Source of the DNA: QHXQ01 sp038322995
Lineage (GTDB): Bacteria; Acidobacteriota; Blastocatellia; Pyrinomonadales; Pyrinomonadaceae
Length of the DNA: 64,000 nt
Assembly: GCA_038322995.1 (NCBI GenBank)
Contig: JBBQGM010000010.1
Location: forward strand, 3,715 to 67,714
Reading direction: 5' to 3'
The notes beneath the pieces were generated by a model that was not told the DNA's origin, did no database searches, and saw only the letters and a program-made list of their open reading frames with translations. Position 1 is the stretch's first letter. Every line of letters starts with the position of its first letter. Of this stretch, positions 34,606 through 44,280 are shown piece after piece. Made by a program: the position numbers and the translations under genes.

Positions 34606-34823
34606 ATGAAAGTTCTCATTACAGGTGGCACCGGCGCGCTGGGTTGGAAGTAAAAGGCGTGCGTAAACAGATCGTCCACCTGCCAGTACCGGGCGGGTGG
34701 ACGGCAGTCTTACGCGCCGGGGAAAACACCGCGTCGGCAGGTGCGCGCGGCCAGACAAGTTGGCGCGCGTGGCTAAGCCAACGCACCCCAGTTCAGAATT
34801 CATTTCCACCAGGGATTTGGTAA
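34606..34823 (+). pseudogene. NAD(P)-binding epimerase, internally deleted
   Basis: ATG 34606 begins MKVLITGGTGALG, a typical Rossmann start, then hits TAA at 34651-34653. In another frame the C-terminal end of the same family follows: QIVHLPVPGGWTAVLRAGEN, then TASAGARGQTSWRAWLSQRT and a stop at 34821. The middle of the gene is missing. Its position after the monooxygenase suggests a former two-gene unit. Confidence 0.65.
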
Positions 34824-34940
34824 CTACGAGCGCAGGCATGTGCAATTCTGCTCGCATGGCGCGCATTACGCTAAGAGTTTTTCGATATTGCGCCGTGAAA
34901 AAGTGTGCATTATGAAATCCAACAAGGCAAAATACCGAGC

Positions 34941-37019
34941 ATGAAACTGAATGTCAAAGATGGCTCCCCAAAGTTACGCCGCAATAGAATCACGCGCCGT
35001 CTGATAGCGCTGCCTTTCGTTGTGGCACTGCTGGTTAATTCGTATTCTCTGGCAAGAATCCAGGGCCAAACTGCACAAACGACACTGCCGGGCAACTCCG
35101 GGCTGAGCGAATCCGCTCCACGCATCATGCCGCCGGACGGTGCGATGTTCGTCGTTGACCAGCGGTTTGATATTCGGGCCGAAGCGCCACCCGCTGCGAC
35201 CGGCGCGTTGCGCGTCACGCTTGACGGGCAGGACATCAGCCAATGGAACAACCGCGATCATCTGACAGGCAAAGACCTTGAGCAGACGCCTGCGTCGCCG
35301 TTGAGTGGTAGCGTCGCCTTTCTCTCTCGTGCGTGGTCATTTCCAACGGCCGGCCGCCACACGTTGCGCGCGCTGGCGACCGGCGCGACAGCGCGCGAAG
35401 TTTCGTTTGAGATCGTTGCCTGGCAGAGTACGGGTGCGCGCGTGCGGAATGTGATCTTGCTGATCGGCGACGGCATGGGCGTCGCGCACCGCACCGCCGC
35501 GCGTATCGTGTCGCGGGGCTTGACTGAGGGCAAGTATCGCCACGGCATGCTGGAGATGGATCAAATGCCGGCGACCGGCTTTGTCACCACTTCCTCGCTC
35601 TCCGCGATGGTCACGGACTCAGCGCCGGGCGCAAGTTGCTATGCGACCGGCAACAAGGGCGCGAACAATGAAGAAGGCGTCTTTCCCGACAACACCGACA
35701 ACGATGCCTTGAAGCGCACCGACCCGGAGAGCGACCGCTTCTTCGATAATCCGCGCGTCGAGAATATCAGCGAGTATCTACATCGCACGCGCGGGACAAA
35801 TCTCGGACTTGTCACGACCGCCGATATAACGGATGCGACGCCCGCCGCCTTTGCCGTTCACACTTCCAACCGCAACGCTTCGACGCGCATCGCCGACGAT
35901 TATTTCGACCGCCGCGCGCAAACCGGCTTGACCGTCTTGATGGGCGGCGGCAGGCAGTGGTTTGAGCCAAAGAAGGCGGGCAGTAAAGACGGGCGGCGGA
36001 GCACACCGACCAATCCGGGCGTGAATACGGCGCGCGATCTCGTCGGCGACTTTCGGCAAGCCGGCTATGCGTTCGCCGACTCCGCCGCATCCTTGCGCGC
36101 GTTGAGTGCGGACAAGCCCGCACGTTTGCTGGCACTATTCGCTCAGAGCACGATGCCCGCGGCGTTCGATAAACTCGGTCGGGGTGCTGAGCGCAGCACC
36201 AATGTGCCGATGCTTGACGAGATGGCGCACACCGCGATCAGTTCGCTCGCGGCATCCAGCCCACGCGGTTTCTTTCTGATGATCGAAGGTGCGGCGATTG
36301 ACAAGCAGGCACATCAAATGGACGCCGACCGCGCGATCTGGGAGACGATTGAATTTGACCGTGCCGTCGGCGTCGCAAAGCGATTTGCCGAAGCGACTAA
36401 CTCCGACTCCGACCCGAACAACGACACGCTGGTCATCGTCACCGCCGACCATGAGACCGGCGGCTTCTCTCTGATCGGCGCTCGTAATCCCGATCCGCGT
36501 ATTCCACGCGGCAGCCGCGATGCGGCGCGCGCCTATCGTGGGTTTCCTGATTACAACGATGCGGACGGCGATGGCTACCCGGACGAAGCCGACCCGCCGG
36601 GCAAGCTGATCGTCGGCTTTGGCGCGGGCGCAGATCGCTATGAAGACTGGCACAGCAATGCGCGCCCGCTTCCGCCTACAATTATAAAAGACGGGCGTGC
36701 CATCGCTAATCCACACCGCGATGGGCCGGAGGATGCTGATCCTGCCTCAAGCAAAGGCACGCTGATTAGCGGGCAAGTCGAGAATGGTGAGTCAGCCGCA
36801 ATCGCCCCTGATCTCGACATTGAGCCGATGACCACTGCCGTGCATACGGCGACGGATATTCCGTTGACCGCGACCGGCACCGGCGCAATGCAATTCATCG
36901 GCGTGCAGGACAACACGGCGGTCTTCTTCAAGATCATGCGGGCCTACGGCGGCTCGTTCCCGCGCATATACTACGATGGCCGGCCGGCCACTCCCGCGCG
37001 TCGTGCCCCAAGGCGATGA
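34941..37019 (+). CDS. phoA: Secreted alkaline phosphatase (PhoA superfamily) with Ig-like and EF-hand-like additions
   Basis: About 692 residues. A signal peptide (IALPFVVALLVNSYSLARIQ) precedes an N-terminal beta domain (about 70-130), then the phosphatase fold: VILLIGDGMGVAHRTAARI with the first metal Asp, the nucleophile-region VTDSAPGASCYATG, TTADITDATPAAFA, LMIEGAAIDKQAHQMD and VIVTADHETGG. A DADGDGYPDEADPPGK insert looks like a Ca-binding EF-hand/dockerin-type loop. The catalytic Ser is in the SAPGAS block. The start is uncertain: ATG 34941 begins a normal leader, while GTG 34905 is also open. It would release phosphate from extracellular phosphomonoesters. Confidence 0.9.
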   Translation: MKLNVKDGSPKLRRNRITRRLIALPFVVALLVNSYSLARIQGQTAQTTLPGNSGLSESAPRIMPPDGAMFVVDQRFDIRAEAPPAATGALRVTLDGQDISQWNNRDHLTGKDLEQTPASPLSGSVAFLSRAWSFPTAGRHTLRALATGATAREVSFEIVAWQSTGARVRNVILLIGDGMGVAHRTAARIVSRGLTEGKYRHGMLEMDQMPATGFVTTSSLSAMVTDSAPGASCYATGNKGANNEEGVFPDNTDNDALKRTDPESDRFFDNPRVENISEYLHRTRGTNLGLVTTADITDATPAAFAVHTSNRNASTRIADDYFDRRAQTGLTVLMGGGRQWFEPKKAGSKDGRRSTPTNPGVNTARDLVGDFRQAGYAFADSAASLRALSADKPARLLALFAQSTMPAAFDKLGRGAERSTNVPMLDEMAHTAISSLAASSPRGFFLMIEGAAIDKQAHQMDADRAIWETIEFDRAVGVAKRFAEATNSDSDPNNDTLVIVTADHETGGFSLIGARNPDPRIPRGSRDAARAYRGFPDYNDADGDGYPDEADPPGKLIVGFGAGADRYEDWHSNARPLPPTIIKDGRAIANPHRDGPEDADPASSKGTLISGQVENGESAAIAPDLDIEPMTTAVHTATDIPLTATGTGAMQFIGVQDNTAVFFKIMRAYGGSFPRIYYDGRPATPARRAPRR

Positions 37020-37098
37020 ACGAAGTCGGCCGCGTTTTTAGTTTCGGATTTGTCGGCGGGCGATTGAGATCGGACGTTAAAGGTGCAGGAGAAAGTTT

Positions 37099-38031
37099 TT
37101 GCTTGGTGAGCGCCATGATGTATTAGCGGGGGCGATTGAAGGGGGCGGCACAAAATTCGTCTGCGCCGTCGGCCGCGGCCCGCACGACTTATCCCGGACA
37201 GAGTTTCCGACCGGCGACGATCCATTTCGAGTCTTAACCCAGGTTACCGATTGGCTCAGTGCGCAGCAACGCGAACGCGGCGCATTACAAGCCATCGGGA
37301 TCGGCTCGTTCGGCCCGCTTGACCTGCACCCCGACTCCCCGACCTACGGTTACATCACCTCGACGCCAAAGCCCGGCTGGCGCAACACTGATGTGCTGGG
37401 CGCGGTGCGCCGCGCGTTCCCGCACCTCCCCATCGGTTTCGACACGGATGTGAATGCCGCCGCCCTCGGAGAATATTTCTGGGGCCACGCTGCCGGCTTG
37501 AGCGACTTTGTTTACGTCACGATAGGGACGGGCATTGGGGCGGGCGCGGTGGCCGGGCGGCAGCTTATACATGGCCTCGTCCATCCAGAGATGGGCCACA
37601 TGCTGCTCCCGCGTGTGCCGGGGGATACCTTCGCCGGGGTGTGCCCCTATCACGGCGCGTGCTGGGAAGGTCTGTGCTCAGGCCCGGCGTTACTCCGTCG
37701 TGCGGGGCTGTCCGCGGAGACGCTGCCACCGGAACACGAGGCTTGGATGCTGGCGACACAATACATCGCCTATGCGGTCGCTAACATCGCCTGCTTGTTG
37801 TCGCCGCAGCGCGTGATCATCGGTGGCAGCGTCAGGAAGGCAGGCAGGCTCGGTCAGGAGCAATTCTTCCGGCTGATACGCGCGAAGACGCAAGCGGCGT
37901 TAGGCGACTACATCGCGTCTCCGGCGTTGGGCGCAGAGATCGGGAGCTACATCGTCGCGCCGCAGTTAGGGGACGACGCGGGCATTTGCGGCGCGCTCGC
38001 ACTGGCGCAGATCGCGCTGCATGATGCATAG
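37099..38031 (+). CDS. ROK family sugar kinase (fructokinase/mannokinase-like)
   Basis: A 310-residue kinase. The N-terminal AGAIEGGGTKFVCAVG is the phosphate-binding loop of ROK kinases. The sugar site has FGPLDLH, DTDVNAAALGEYFWG with the catalytic Asp, and the second phosphate loop VTIGTGIGAGAV. A zinc-type block HPEMGHMLLPR then CPYHGACWEGLCSGPAL has the His-Cys-Cys-Cys ligands usual for bacterial fructokinases, which commonly also act on mannose. AGGAG at 37087-37091 supports TTG 37099 as start. In this context it is a good candidate for phosphorylating mannose released by the GH92/GH125 enzymes. Confidence 0.9.
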   Translation: MLGERHDVLAGAIEGGGTKFVCAVGRGPHDLSRTEFPTGDDPFRVLTQVTDWLSAQQRERGALQAIGIGSFGPLDLHPDSPTYGYITSTPKPGWRNTDVLGAVRRAFPHLPIGFDTDVNAAALGEYFWGHAAGLSDFVYVTIGTGIGAGAVAGRQLIHGLVHPEMGHMLLPRVPGDTFAGVCPYHGACWEGLCSGPALLRRAGLSAETLPPEHEAWMLATQYIAYAVANIACLLSPQRVIIGGSVRKAGRLGQEQFFRLIRAKTQAALGDYIASPALGAEIGSYIVAPQLGDDAGICGALALAQIALHDA

Positions 38032-38102
38032 CATGAGTCCGTGCTGCTATAGCGGAGCAGAGTAAAGAAGTTGCTCGACAAAAGTTAGATAGTAAGATTT
38101 AA

Positions 38103-38150
38103 TGCCACTTCTACGCGCTCCTATCTAAATCGGAGCGCGTAGGAGTGGCA
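38103..38150 (+). terminator. Long hairpin after the ROK kinase gene
   Basis: TGCCACTTCTACGCGCTCC (38103-38121) pairs with GGAGCGCGTAGGAGTGGCA (38132-38150), 19 bases with one mismatch, around a 10-base loop. There is no T-run. It sits immediately before repeat copy B. Confidence 0.6.
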
Positions 38151-38154
38151 CAAA

Positions 38155-38283
38155 GAGCGAAAAAGATTTATCCACGAAATTACACGAACCAACACGAATC
38201 AACGTGTGTTTTGTTTCGTGCTTGCTCGTGTGGATTCGTGGATAGTTTTTCTCCCTGCCCCAATCTTTCGTGGTTTGATTTAG
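38155..38283 (-). repeat. Palindromic MITE-like repeat, copy B
   Basis: The hairpin core ATCCACGAAATTACACGAAC begins at 38170 and its complementary arm, CGTGTGGATTCGTGGAT, ends at 38243. It is followed by CCCCAATCTTTCGTGGTTTG and ATTTAG (to 38283), the reverse of the left flank of copy A. The TGATTTAG end lies 20 bases before the GH92 start, so the element forms the 5' region of that gene. Confidence 0.85.
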
Positions 38284-38302
38284 CCGCATCAGGTGAATAT
38301 TT

Positions 38303-40606
38303 ATGGCAAACATTGTGAAGTCTAAACCGGCGTTTTTCATCACCGCGTTCATCGTGATGTGTTTCACTTTTAATCTAGGTGGGGCCCTGAAGGCTATGGG
38401 GCAAGAGCCGATTGATGAGGTCGATCCGATGATTGGCACCACCGGCCCGAGTGTCTATGACTACGGTGGGATGATTCCGGGTGTCACTACGCCCTTTGGC
38501 ATGACGCACTGGACGGCCATGACCCGCGAGAACAAAATCAGCGTCTATTCATACAACCACAAAGACACGACGATACAGGGTTTTCTGGGCACGCATCAGC
38601 CCGCGATCTGGATGGGCGACTACGGTTATGTGAGCTTGATGCCCTCCATTGGCGAGTTGCAGACCGCGCGGAAATTGCCCTACCGGCATCAAGGTGAAGT
38701 ATCTGCGCCTAACTACTACGCCGTCCAAATGGATGACGGGGGCCGACCGCTCAAAGCCGAGTTGACGGCGACGACCCGGGCCGGCTTTTTGAAATTCACT
38801 TTTCCCGCCGCCCAAACTGCCCATATCGCCGTGACGGCCAGCCGCTCCAAACAATTCTCAGGCTTTGTCGAGATCAATCCGCAGCAGCAGGAGATCACCG
38901 GCTACAACGCTGATCGGATGTCCACTGAGCTAGGGCCGCCGTTGCCCAACTTCAAAGGCTACTTTGTGATTCAGTTCAGCAAACCTTTCGCGTCCTCCGG
39001 CACATGGACAGATGACAACATTCAACAGGGGAGCAAGCAACAGAGCGGCCATCAGATCGGTGGTTACGCGACCTTCAGCACGACAGCAGGTGAAGTGATC
39101 GCGGTCAAGATCGGCACGTCGTTTATTAGCATTGACCAGGCACGTGATAATTTGCATAGAGAGATTCCCGATTGGGATTTCAACCGCGTGAAAACGGCCG
39201 GCCGACAGGTCTGGAATGAGGCGCTCGGCAAGATCAAAATTCAAGGCGGCACAAAAGATGAGCGCGTTAACTTTTATACGGCGATGTATCACACGCTGTT
39301 ATTCCCCCGCATCTTCTCGGAGTATGGCCGTTACTACAGCGCCTTTGATGACCGGGTACACAACGGCGTCTCGTACAACGACTATTCGCTCTGGGACACC
39401 TTCAGAGCGGAACACCCGCTGCTGATCTTGACCCAACCAGACAAAGTCCCGGACATGATTACCTCGCTCCTGCAAATGTACGATGAGGGTGGCTGGCTGC
39501 CGAAGTGGCCCAATCCGACGTATAGCAATATCATGATCGGCACACACGCCGACAGCGTCATCGCGGATGCCTATGTCAAAGGCATCCGCGGCTTCGATCT
39601 CAAGAAAGCCTACGCGGCGACGTACAAAGATGCCATGACGCCGCCCGACGGCGATGCTCCTAACAGGTGGCTTGATCGCGCGCCCTGGACAGCGTTTGAA
39701 GCCAGAGGCGGGCTGACATGGTACAAGTCGCTCGGCTACGTGCCGCAAGATAAAACGGATGAGTCCGTCTCCCGCACGCTTGAGTTCGCCTACGACGATT
39801 TCTGCGTCGCCCAACTCGCTAAAGCTGCGGGCCGGCAGGCCGACTACGAGTTGTTGATGAACCGCAGCCGGAACTATAAAAATCTGTACGATCCGGCGTT
39901 GGGCTTCATGCGCGCGAAGAAGGCGGACGGGACTTGGGACGAAGAGAGTTGGGCTTCGCATGAAGATAGGAAGCCCGGCTTCACCGAAGGCAGTCCGTGG
40001 ACGTATCTGTTCTGCGAGATGCAGGACATTCCCGGCATGATCACTTTAATGGGCGGCGCGCAGAAATTCGTCGCCAAGTTGGATGAGAATTTCTCCGGTG
40101 ATCATTATCGGCACGATAACGAACCGGGACATCATTATACTTATCTCTATGACTATGCCGGCCAGCCCTGGAAGACGCAGGCGCAGGTCAGAGCGACGAT
40201 GGCCTCGAAGTATCACAACGCGCCGGATGGTTTAAGCGGCAATGACGACTGCGGGCAAATGTCCGCCTGGTATATTTTCAGCGCGCTGGGTTTCTATCCG
40301 GTGACGCCGGGCAGCCCGGCATATGCCATCGGCAGCCCGCTCTTTGCCAAGGCCACGATCATATTGGATAAGCCTTACACCAAAGGGCCGTTTACGGTCA
40401 TTGCGAAGAATCAATCACCAAGAAACAAGTATATTCAATCGTTGACCCTCAACGGCCGGCCGTTAACTGAGCCATTTATCCAGCACGCTGATATTGCCAA
40501 TGGCTCAACCCTCGTCTTCGTCATGGGCCCACAGCCGAATAAGAAATGGGGCGTAAGAAAGAGCGCAGCGCATGACATCATAAGTTCAGACAGAAGCACT
40601 CCCTAA
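38303..40606 (+). CDS. GH92 family alpha-mannosidase (exported)
   Basis: A 767-residue exo-acting, calcium-dependent alpha-mannosidase, mostly alpha-1,2 in this family. A signal peptide (FFITAFIVMCFTFNLGGALK) is followed by the GH92 N-terminal motif DEVDPMIGTTGPS, VTTPFGMT and FLGTHQPAIWMGDYG. Catalytic-domain blocks are YNDYSLWDTFRAEHPLL, DNEPGHHYTYLYDYAG and GNDDCGQMSAWYIFSALGFY. The HHYTYLY form matches the main mannosidase branch; the second GH92 gene (53079) has DFLAAFLY there instead, so specificities may differ. It is near a ROK kinase, a GlpF and a TonB receptor. Confidence 0.93.
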   Translation: MANIVKSKPAFFITAFIVMCFTFNLGGALKAMGQEPIDEVDPMIGTTGPSVYDYGGMIPGVTTPFGMTHWTAMTRENKISVYSYNHKDTTIQGFLGTHQPAIWMGDYGYVSLMPSIGELQTARKLPYRHQGEVSAPNYYAVQMDDGGRPLKAELTATTRAGFLKFTFPAAQTAHIAVTASRSKQFSGFVEINPQQQEITGYNADRMSTELGPPLPNFKGYFVIQFSKPFASSGTWTDDNIQQGSKQQSGHQIGGYATFSTTAGEVIAVKIGTSFISIDQARDNLHREIPDWDFNRVKTAGRQVWNEALGKIKIQGGTKDERVNFYTAMYHTLLFPRIFSEYGRYYSAFDDRVHNGVSYNDYSLWDTFRAEHPLLILTQPDKVPDMITSLLQMYDEGGWLPKWPNPTYSNIMIGTHADSVIADAYVKGIRGFDLKKAYAATYKDAMTPPDGDAPNRWLDRAPWTAFEARGGLTWYKSLGYVPQDKTDESVSRTLEFAYDDFCVAQLAKAAGRQADYELLMNRSRNYKNLYDPALGFMRAKKADGTWDEESWASHEDRKPGFTEGSPWTYLFCEMQDIPGMITLMGGAQKFVAKLDENFSGDHYRHDNEPGHHYTYLYDYAGQPWKTQAQVRATMASKYHNAPDGLSGNDDCGQMSAWYIFSALGFYPVTPGSPAYAIGSPLFAKATIILDKPYTKGPFTVIAKNQSPRNKYIQSLTLNGRPLTEPFIQHADIANGSTLVFVMGPQPNKKWGVRKSAAHDIISSDRSTP

Positions 40607-40689
40607 CTCTTCAACCCGGATTGCGCCCCCATAGCCGCGTGTTGAGGAAGCGTCGCAGTTGGTTCAGCCTGCCTGCACCGGCGCGGAAG

Positions 40690-40824
40690 GCTGGCCCCAA
40701 CAAAGAAATGATCCACGAAAGCACACGAACCAACACGAAGCAAGACCAAAAGAGTTTCGTGCTTGTTCGTGTGCTTTCGTGGATAGTTTTTATCTCTGTG
40801 CCAAGCTCGTTAAGACTGATTTAG
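40690..40824 (+). repeat. Palindromic MITE-like repeat, copy C
   Basis: The core ATCCACGAAAGCACACGAAC begins at 40711 and the complementary arm, GTTCGTGTGCTTTCGTGGAT, ends at 40784, a perfect 20-base stem. The end GACTGATTTAG lies at 40814-40824, matching in reverse the CTAAATCAGTC end of copy D. The aquaporin gene starts 47 bases downstream. Confidence 0.85.
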
Positions 40825-40870
40825 ACAAATGGCAAGCCGGGAACGAATGCCAAATTGTGAGGGTTGCGGA

Positions 40871-41620
40871 ATGAACGTCTATCTAGCAGAAGTTATCGGC
40901 ACGATGATTATGCTGATTCTCGGTGACGGCGTTGTCGCCAACGTGCTCTTAAACAAATCAAAAGGGCAGGGCAGCGGGTGGATGGTGATCACGACAGCCT
41001 GGGGGTTGGCGGTCATCATCGCCATCTTTTGCGTCGGGCGCATTAGCGGCGCGCACCTGAACCCGGCGGTCACCATCTCGCTCGCCGCGATTGGCTCGTT
41101 CCCCTGGCGGCAAGTGCCCGGCTACATCAGCGCGCAAATCATCGGCGCGTTTCTCGGCGCGGTTGTCGTCTGGGTACTCTACCATCCGCATTTTGTGGAG
41201 ACGGAAGACACGGACTTAAAGCTCGCCGTCTTCTGTACCGCACCGGCGATCCGGCATCCGATCTCGAACTTCATCGCCGAAGTCATCGGCACGGCGATTC
41301 TCCTGTTCGGCATTCTGGCCATCGCCGCGAACGCACAGAAATTAACCGCGCCGAGCGGCCTCGATCTCTCGCTGGTTTTCAGTCAGGGCATCCAACCGAT
41401 TCTCGTCGGCTTTCTCGTCTGGGGCATCGGTCTTTCCCTCGGCGGCCCGACGGGCTATGCGATCAACCCGGCGCGCGATTTGGGGCCGCGACTCGCGCAC
41501 GCCCTGTTGCCAATTACCGGCAAAGGGACAAGCGACTGGGGCTATGCGTGGATTCCGGTCGTCGCGCCCCTCATCGGCGGTATCATCGGCGCGGCTCTAT
41601 TCACGGTCATCGGATTCTGA
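40871..41620 (+). CDS. glpF: MIP family glycerol facilitator
   Basis: A 249-residue channel with six helices and two half-helices. The two NPA motifs are visible as HLNPAVTISLA and GYAINPARDLGPR; the Asp after the second NPA (NPARD) marks the glycerol-conducting branch. ATG 40871 is preferred because MNVYLAEVIGTMIMLILGDG begins helix 1 directly; ATG 40829 would add a non-family leader. It is followed 18 bases later by glpK, the usual glpFK operon, which takes up and phosphorylates glycerol. Confidence 0.93.
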   Translation: MNVYLAEVIGTMIMLILGDGVVANVLLNKSKGQGSGWMVITTAWGLAVIIAIFCVGRISGAHLNPAVTISLAAIGSFPWRQVPGYISAQIIGAFLGAVVVWVLYHPHFVETEDTDLKLAVFCTAPAIRHPISNFIAEVIGTAILLFGILAIAANAQKLTAPSGLDLSLVFSQGIQPILVGFLVWGIGLSLGGPTGYAINPARDLGPRLAHALLPITGKGTSDWGYAWIPVVAPLIGGIIGAALFTVIGF

Positions 41621-41638
41621 CGGGGAGGTGGGCGAAAC

Positions 41639-43156
41639 ATGACTCGATACGTCGGCGCAATTGATCAGGGCACGACGAGTACGCGCTTTATGGTGTTTGA
41701 CCACGCGGGGCGCGAAGTGGCGCGGCACCAACTGGAGCATACGCAAATTTTGCCACAAGCCGGTTGGGTGGAGCACGACCCCGTGGAGATATACCAACGC
41801 ACCTGCGACACTATCGAAGGCGCGCTCTCCGGTGCCAACCTGACGGCGCGTGACCTCGCTGCCATCGGCATCACCAACCAACGCGAAACCACTGTCGTCT
41901 GGAATCCGAAAACGGGTGCACCGCTCTACAACGCCATCGTCTGGCAGGACACGCGCACAGATCGCATCATGCACCGGCTCGAACAAGACGGCGCAGGCGC
42001 GACGATTCGGCGCAAAGCGGGTCTGCCGCCCGCCACCTATTTTTCCGGCGGCAAGATGCAATGGATTCTCGACAACGTGGCAGGCGCACGCGCTGCCGCC
42101 GAACGAGGTGAAGCGGTCTTCGGCAACATAGATACGTGGCTCATCTGGCACTTGACCGGCGGCACGAACGGCGGCGCGCACATCACCGATGTCACCAATG
42201 CGAGCCGCACGATGTTATTCAATCTCGCAACGCTTGATTGGGATGACGAGCTGCTCGCGCTCTTTAACATCCCGCGCCGGATGCTGCCCGCCGTGCGGCC
42301 TTCTTCGGACGCGAATTTTTACGGCATGACGAAACATGACGGAGCATTCAAAGGTGAAGTTCCTTTGTGTGCCGACTTGGGCGACCAGCAAGCTGCGACC
42401 GTCGGGCAAGTATGCTTCGCGCCCGGCGAAGCAAAGAACACTTACGGCACGGGCAACTTCATGCTGCTCAATACCGGCGAGAACATCGTGCCCTCGCAGG
42501 CCGGCTTGCTGACCACCGTGTGCTACAAACTCGGCGACGCGCGGCCCATCTATGCGTTGGAAGGTTCGGTGGCCGTGACGGGTTCCGCCGTCCAATGGCT
42601 GCGCGACCAACTCGGCCTGATCAAACAAGCCGGCGACATCGAAGCGCTCGCCAATACCGTCGCCGATAATGGCGGCGTCTATTTCGTGCCCGCTTTTTCC
42701 GGTCTCTACGCGCCCTACTGGCGCGCCGACGCGCGCGGTTGCATCGTCGGTCTCTCGCGCTTCAACGACAAAGGTCATCTGGCGCGGGCCACGCTCGAAG
42801 CCATCTGCTATCAAACCCGCGACGTGCTCGATGCGATGGCGAAAGATTCCGGCGTCCGTTTAGAAGTCTTGAAAGTAGATGGCGGCGCGACCGGCAACGA
42901 TACGTTGATGCAACTGCAAGCCGACATCTTAGGTGTGCCCGTCGTGCGGCCTGTCGTGGCCGAAACCACCGCGCTCGGCGCGGCCTATGCGGCCGGCTTG
43001 GCCGTCGGCTATTGGCGCGATCTGGAAGAGACGCGCCACAACTGGCAAGCGGACAAGCAATGGGAGCCGCGTTGGAGCCAGGAGCAGCGAGACGTAGGTT
43101 ACGCCGGCTGGCAGAAAGCTATTGCGCGCACATTGAATTGGATTGACGTTAATTGA
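41639..43156 (+). CDS. glpK: Glycerol kinase
   Basis: A 505-residue FGGY kinase making glycerol-3-phosphate. It shows AIDQGTTSTRFMVFDHAGRE, ITNQRETTVVWNPKTGAP, IVWQDTRTD, the DTWLIWHLTGG block, DLGDQQAATVGQVCFAPGEA, NTYGTGNFMLLNTGE and DGGATGNDTLMQLQADILG, all in family order and length. GGGAGGTGGGCG before ATG 41639 is a good ribosome site. It is co-transcribed with glpF. The glycerol could come from phospholipid or phosphatidylinositol breakdown. Confidence 0.97.
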   Translation: MTRYVGAIDQGTTSTRFMVFDHAGREVARHQLEHTQILPQAGWVEHDPVEIYQRTCDTIEGALSGANLTARDLAAIGITNQRETTVVWNPKTGAPLYNAIVWQDTRTDRIMHRLEQDGAGATIRRKAGLPPATYFSGGKMQWILDNVAGARAAAERGEAVFGNIDTWLIWHLTGGTNGGAHITDVTNASRTMLFNLATLDWDDELLALFNIPRRMLPAVRPSSDANFYGMTKHDGAFKGEVPLCADLGDQQAATVGQVCFAPGEAKNTYGTGNFMLLNTGENIVPSQAGLLTTVCYKLGDARPIYALEGSVAVTGSAVQWLRDQLGLIKQAGDIEALANTVADNGGVYFVPAFSGLYAPYWRADARGCIVGLSRFNDKGHLARATLEAICYQTRDVLDAMAKDSGVRLEVLKVDGGATGNDTLMQLQADILGVPVVRPVVAETTALGAAYAAGLAVGYWRDLEETRHNWQADKQWEPRWSQEQRDVGYAGWQKAIARTLNWIDVN

Positions 43157-43177
43157 TGAAGGATACGCCGCCGCGAT

Positions 43178-44113
43178 TTATCCTTTCAGGAAGTCATCCA
43201 ACTCCGCGCGCGTCGGCAACCCGGTGCGTGCGCCCAAAGCTCGACAGCCGAGCGCCGCGACCGCGCAGCCCAGTTTGAGGCACAACTCAATCTCTTCACC
43301 TTGCAATAGGCCATAAAGAAAGCCCGCATGGAAGGCATCGCCTGCGCCCGTTGTATCAATGCACCCGCCGGGCACTTGAAAAGCAGGCGTCTCCAAAAAA
43401 TCTCCCGCGCAGAGAACTGTTGCGCCCCGCCCGCCCTTGGTCAAGCCGACGAGCGCACAGCCATAGCGCGCTTTGATCTCGGCGAGGGCCGCGCGCTCGT
43501 CCTCGATGCCGGTCAAGAGGCGCGGGAATTCTTTCGACGAGATGAGCACATCAATCAGCGGCAAAAGCTCAGGCAGTCCGTCATAGACGTTATCAATATC
43601 GGCGGAGACGATTGTGCCGGCGGCGCGGGCTGCGCGCGCCATCTGCGCGCAGGCCAATGGGTCGTGCGAATCTATGTGCAGCACACGCGCTTTTCCGGCC
43701 AAGGCGACGGGCGCGGCTTGGGCCGCATAGGCCAGGCGCTCGTCGCGATCCCAGATCACGGTGCGCTCGCCGCGCTCGGCTTCGATGATGATGTAGCCGA
43801 CTTGTGTGCGTGCGCCTTCGATGACTTCCGAAAACTCAACGTCAACGCCTTCGTCCTGCAACGACTGCAAACCAAAGCGGCCGGCCGCGTCCGTGCCGAA
43901 GCGCCCGGCGTAAGCGGTGTGCATGCCCAGTCGCTGCAACGCGGCGATGGCCGATGCCGTCTGCCCACCCGCCCCTTGCTTGTACTCGCGTAACCGCACC
44001 TTCGTCTCTACGTTTGGATATGCGGGCACGACGATGAGGTGGTCAACCGCATTGACGCCAAAACCCGCCGCATCAAATTCTTTTTCCGTCGGAAGTTTGA
44101 AGGGAAACTGCAC
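43178..44113 (-). CDS. PfkB family carbohydrate kinase
   Basis: A 311-residue ribokinase-fold kinase. N-terminal VNAVDHLIVVPAYPN and YKQGAGGQTASAIAALQRLG form the substrate region; GRFGTDAAGRFG and the anion-hole motif DTTGAGDAFHAGFLYGLLQG with the catalytic Asp are intact. ISSKEFPRLLTG and LTKGGRGATVL are usual middle motifs. It lacks the SPTNIA-type signature of IolC kinases, so its inositol role is unproven; it more resembles sugar or ketohexose kinases. It converges with glpK, the stops being 22 bases apart. Confidence 0.88.
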   Translation of the reverse strand: MQFPFKLPTEKEFDAAGFGVNAVDHLIVVPAYPNVETKVRLREYKQGAGGQTASAIAALQRLGMHTAYAGRFGTDAAGRFGLQSLQDEGVDVEFSEVIEGARTQVGYIIIEAERGERTVIWDRDERLAYAAQAAPVALAGKARVLHIDSHDPLACAQMARAARAAGTIVSADIDNVYDGLPELLPLIDVLISSKEFPRLLTGIEDERAALAEIKARYGCALVGLTKGGRGATVLCAGDFLETPAFQVPGGCIDTTGAGDAFHAGFLYGLLQGEEIELCLKLGCAVAALGCRALGARTGLPTRAELDDFLKG

Positions 44114-44280
44114 TAAGTCTGCTCCACAATTTAGAAAGAGGTAAACATCGAGAACCGGTTGTCTGCATCTTACCCCGAAAGCTGCTGCTTCGTTGTGTAC
44201 TAATAGCTTCTACCCTGTGCGCGACGCGGCGCGCGTTGTCAGCACACTGAGTCTGCTGCCCGTTTGGGGCAGAAAACGAC

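Noticed and set aside
43178..44113. PfkB kinase as IolC
   Set aside because: Lacks the IolC-type N-terminal signature and lies outside the iol operon; left as an unspecified PfkB kinase.
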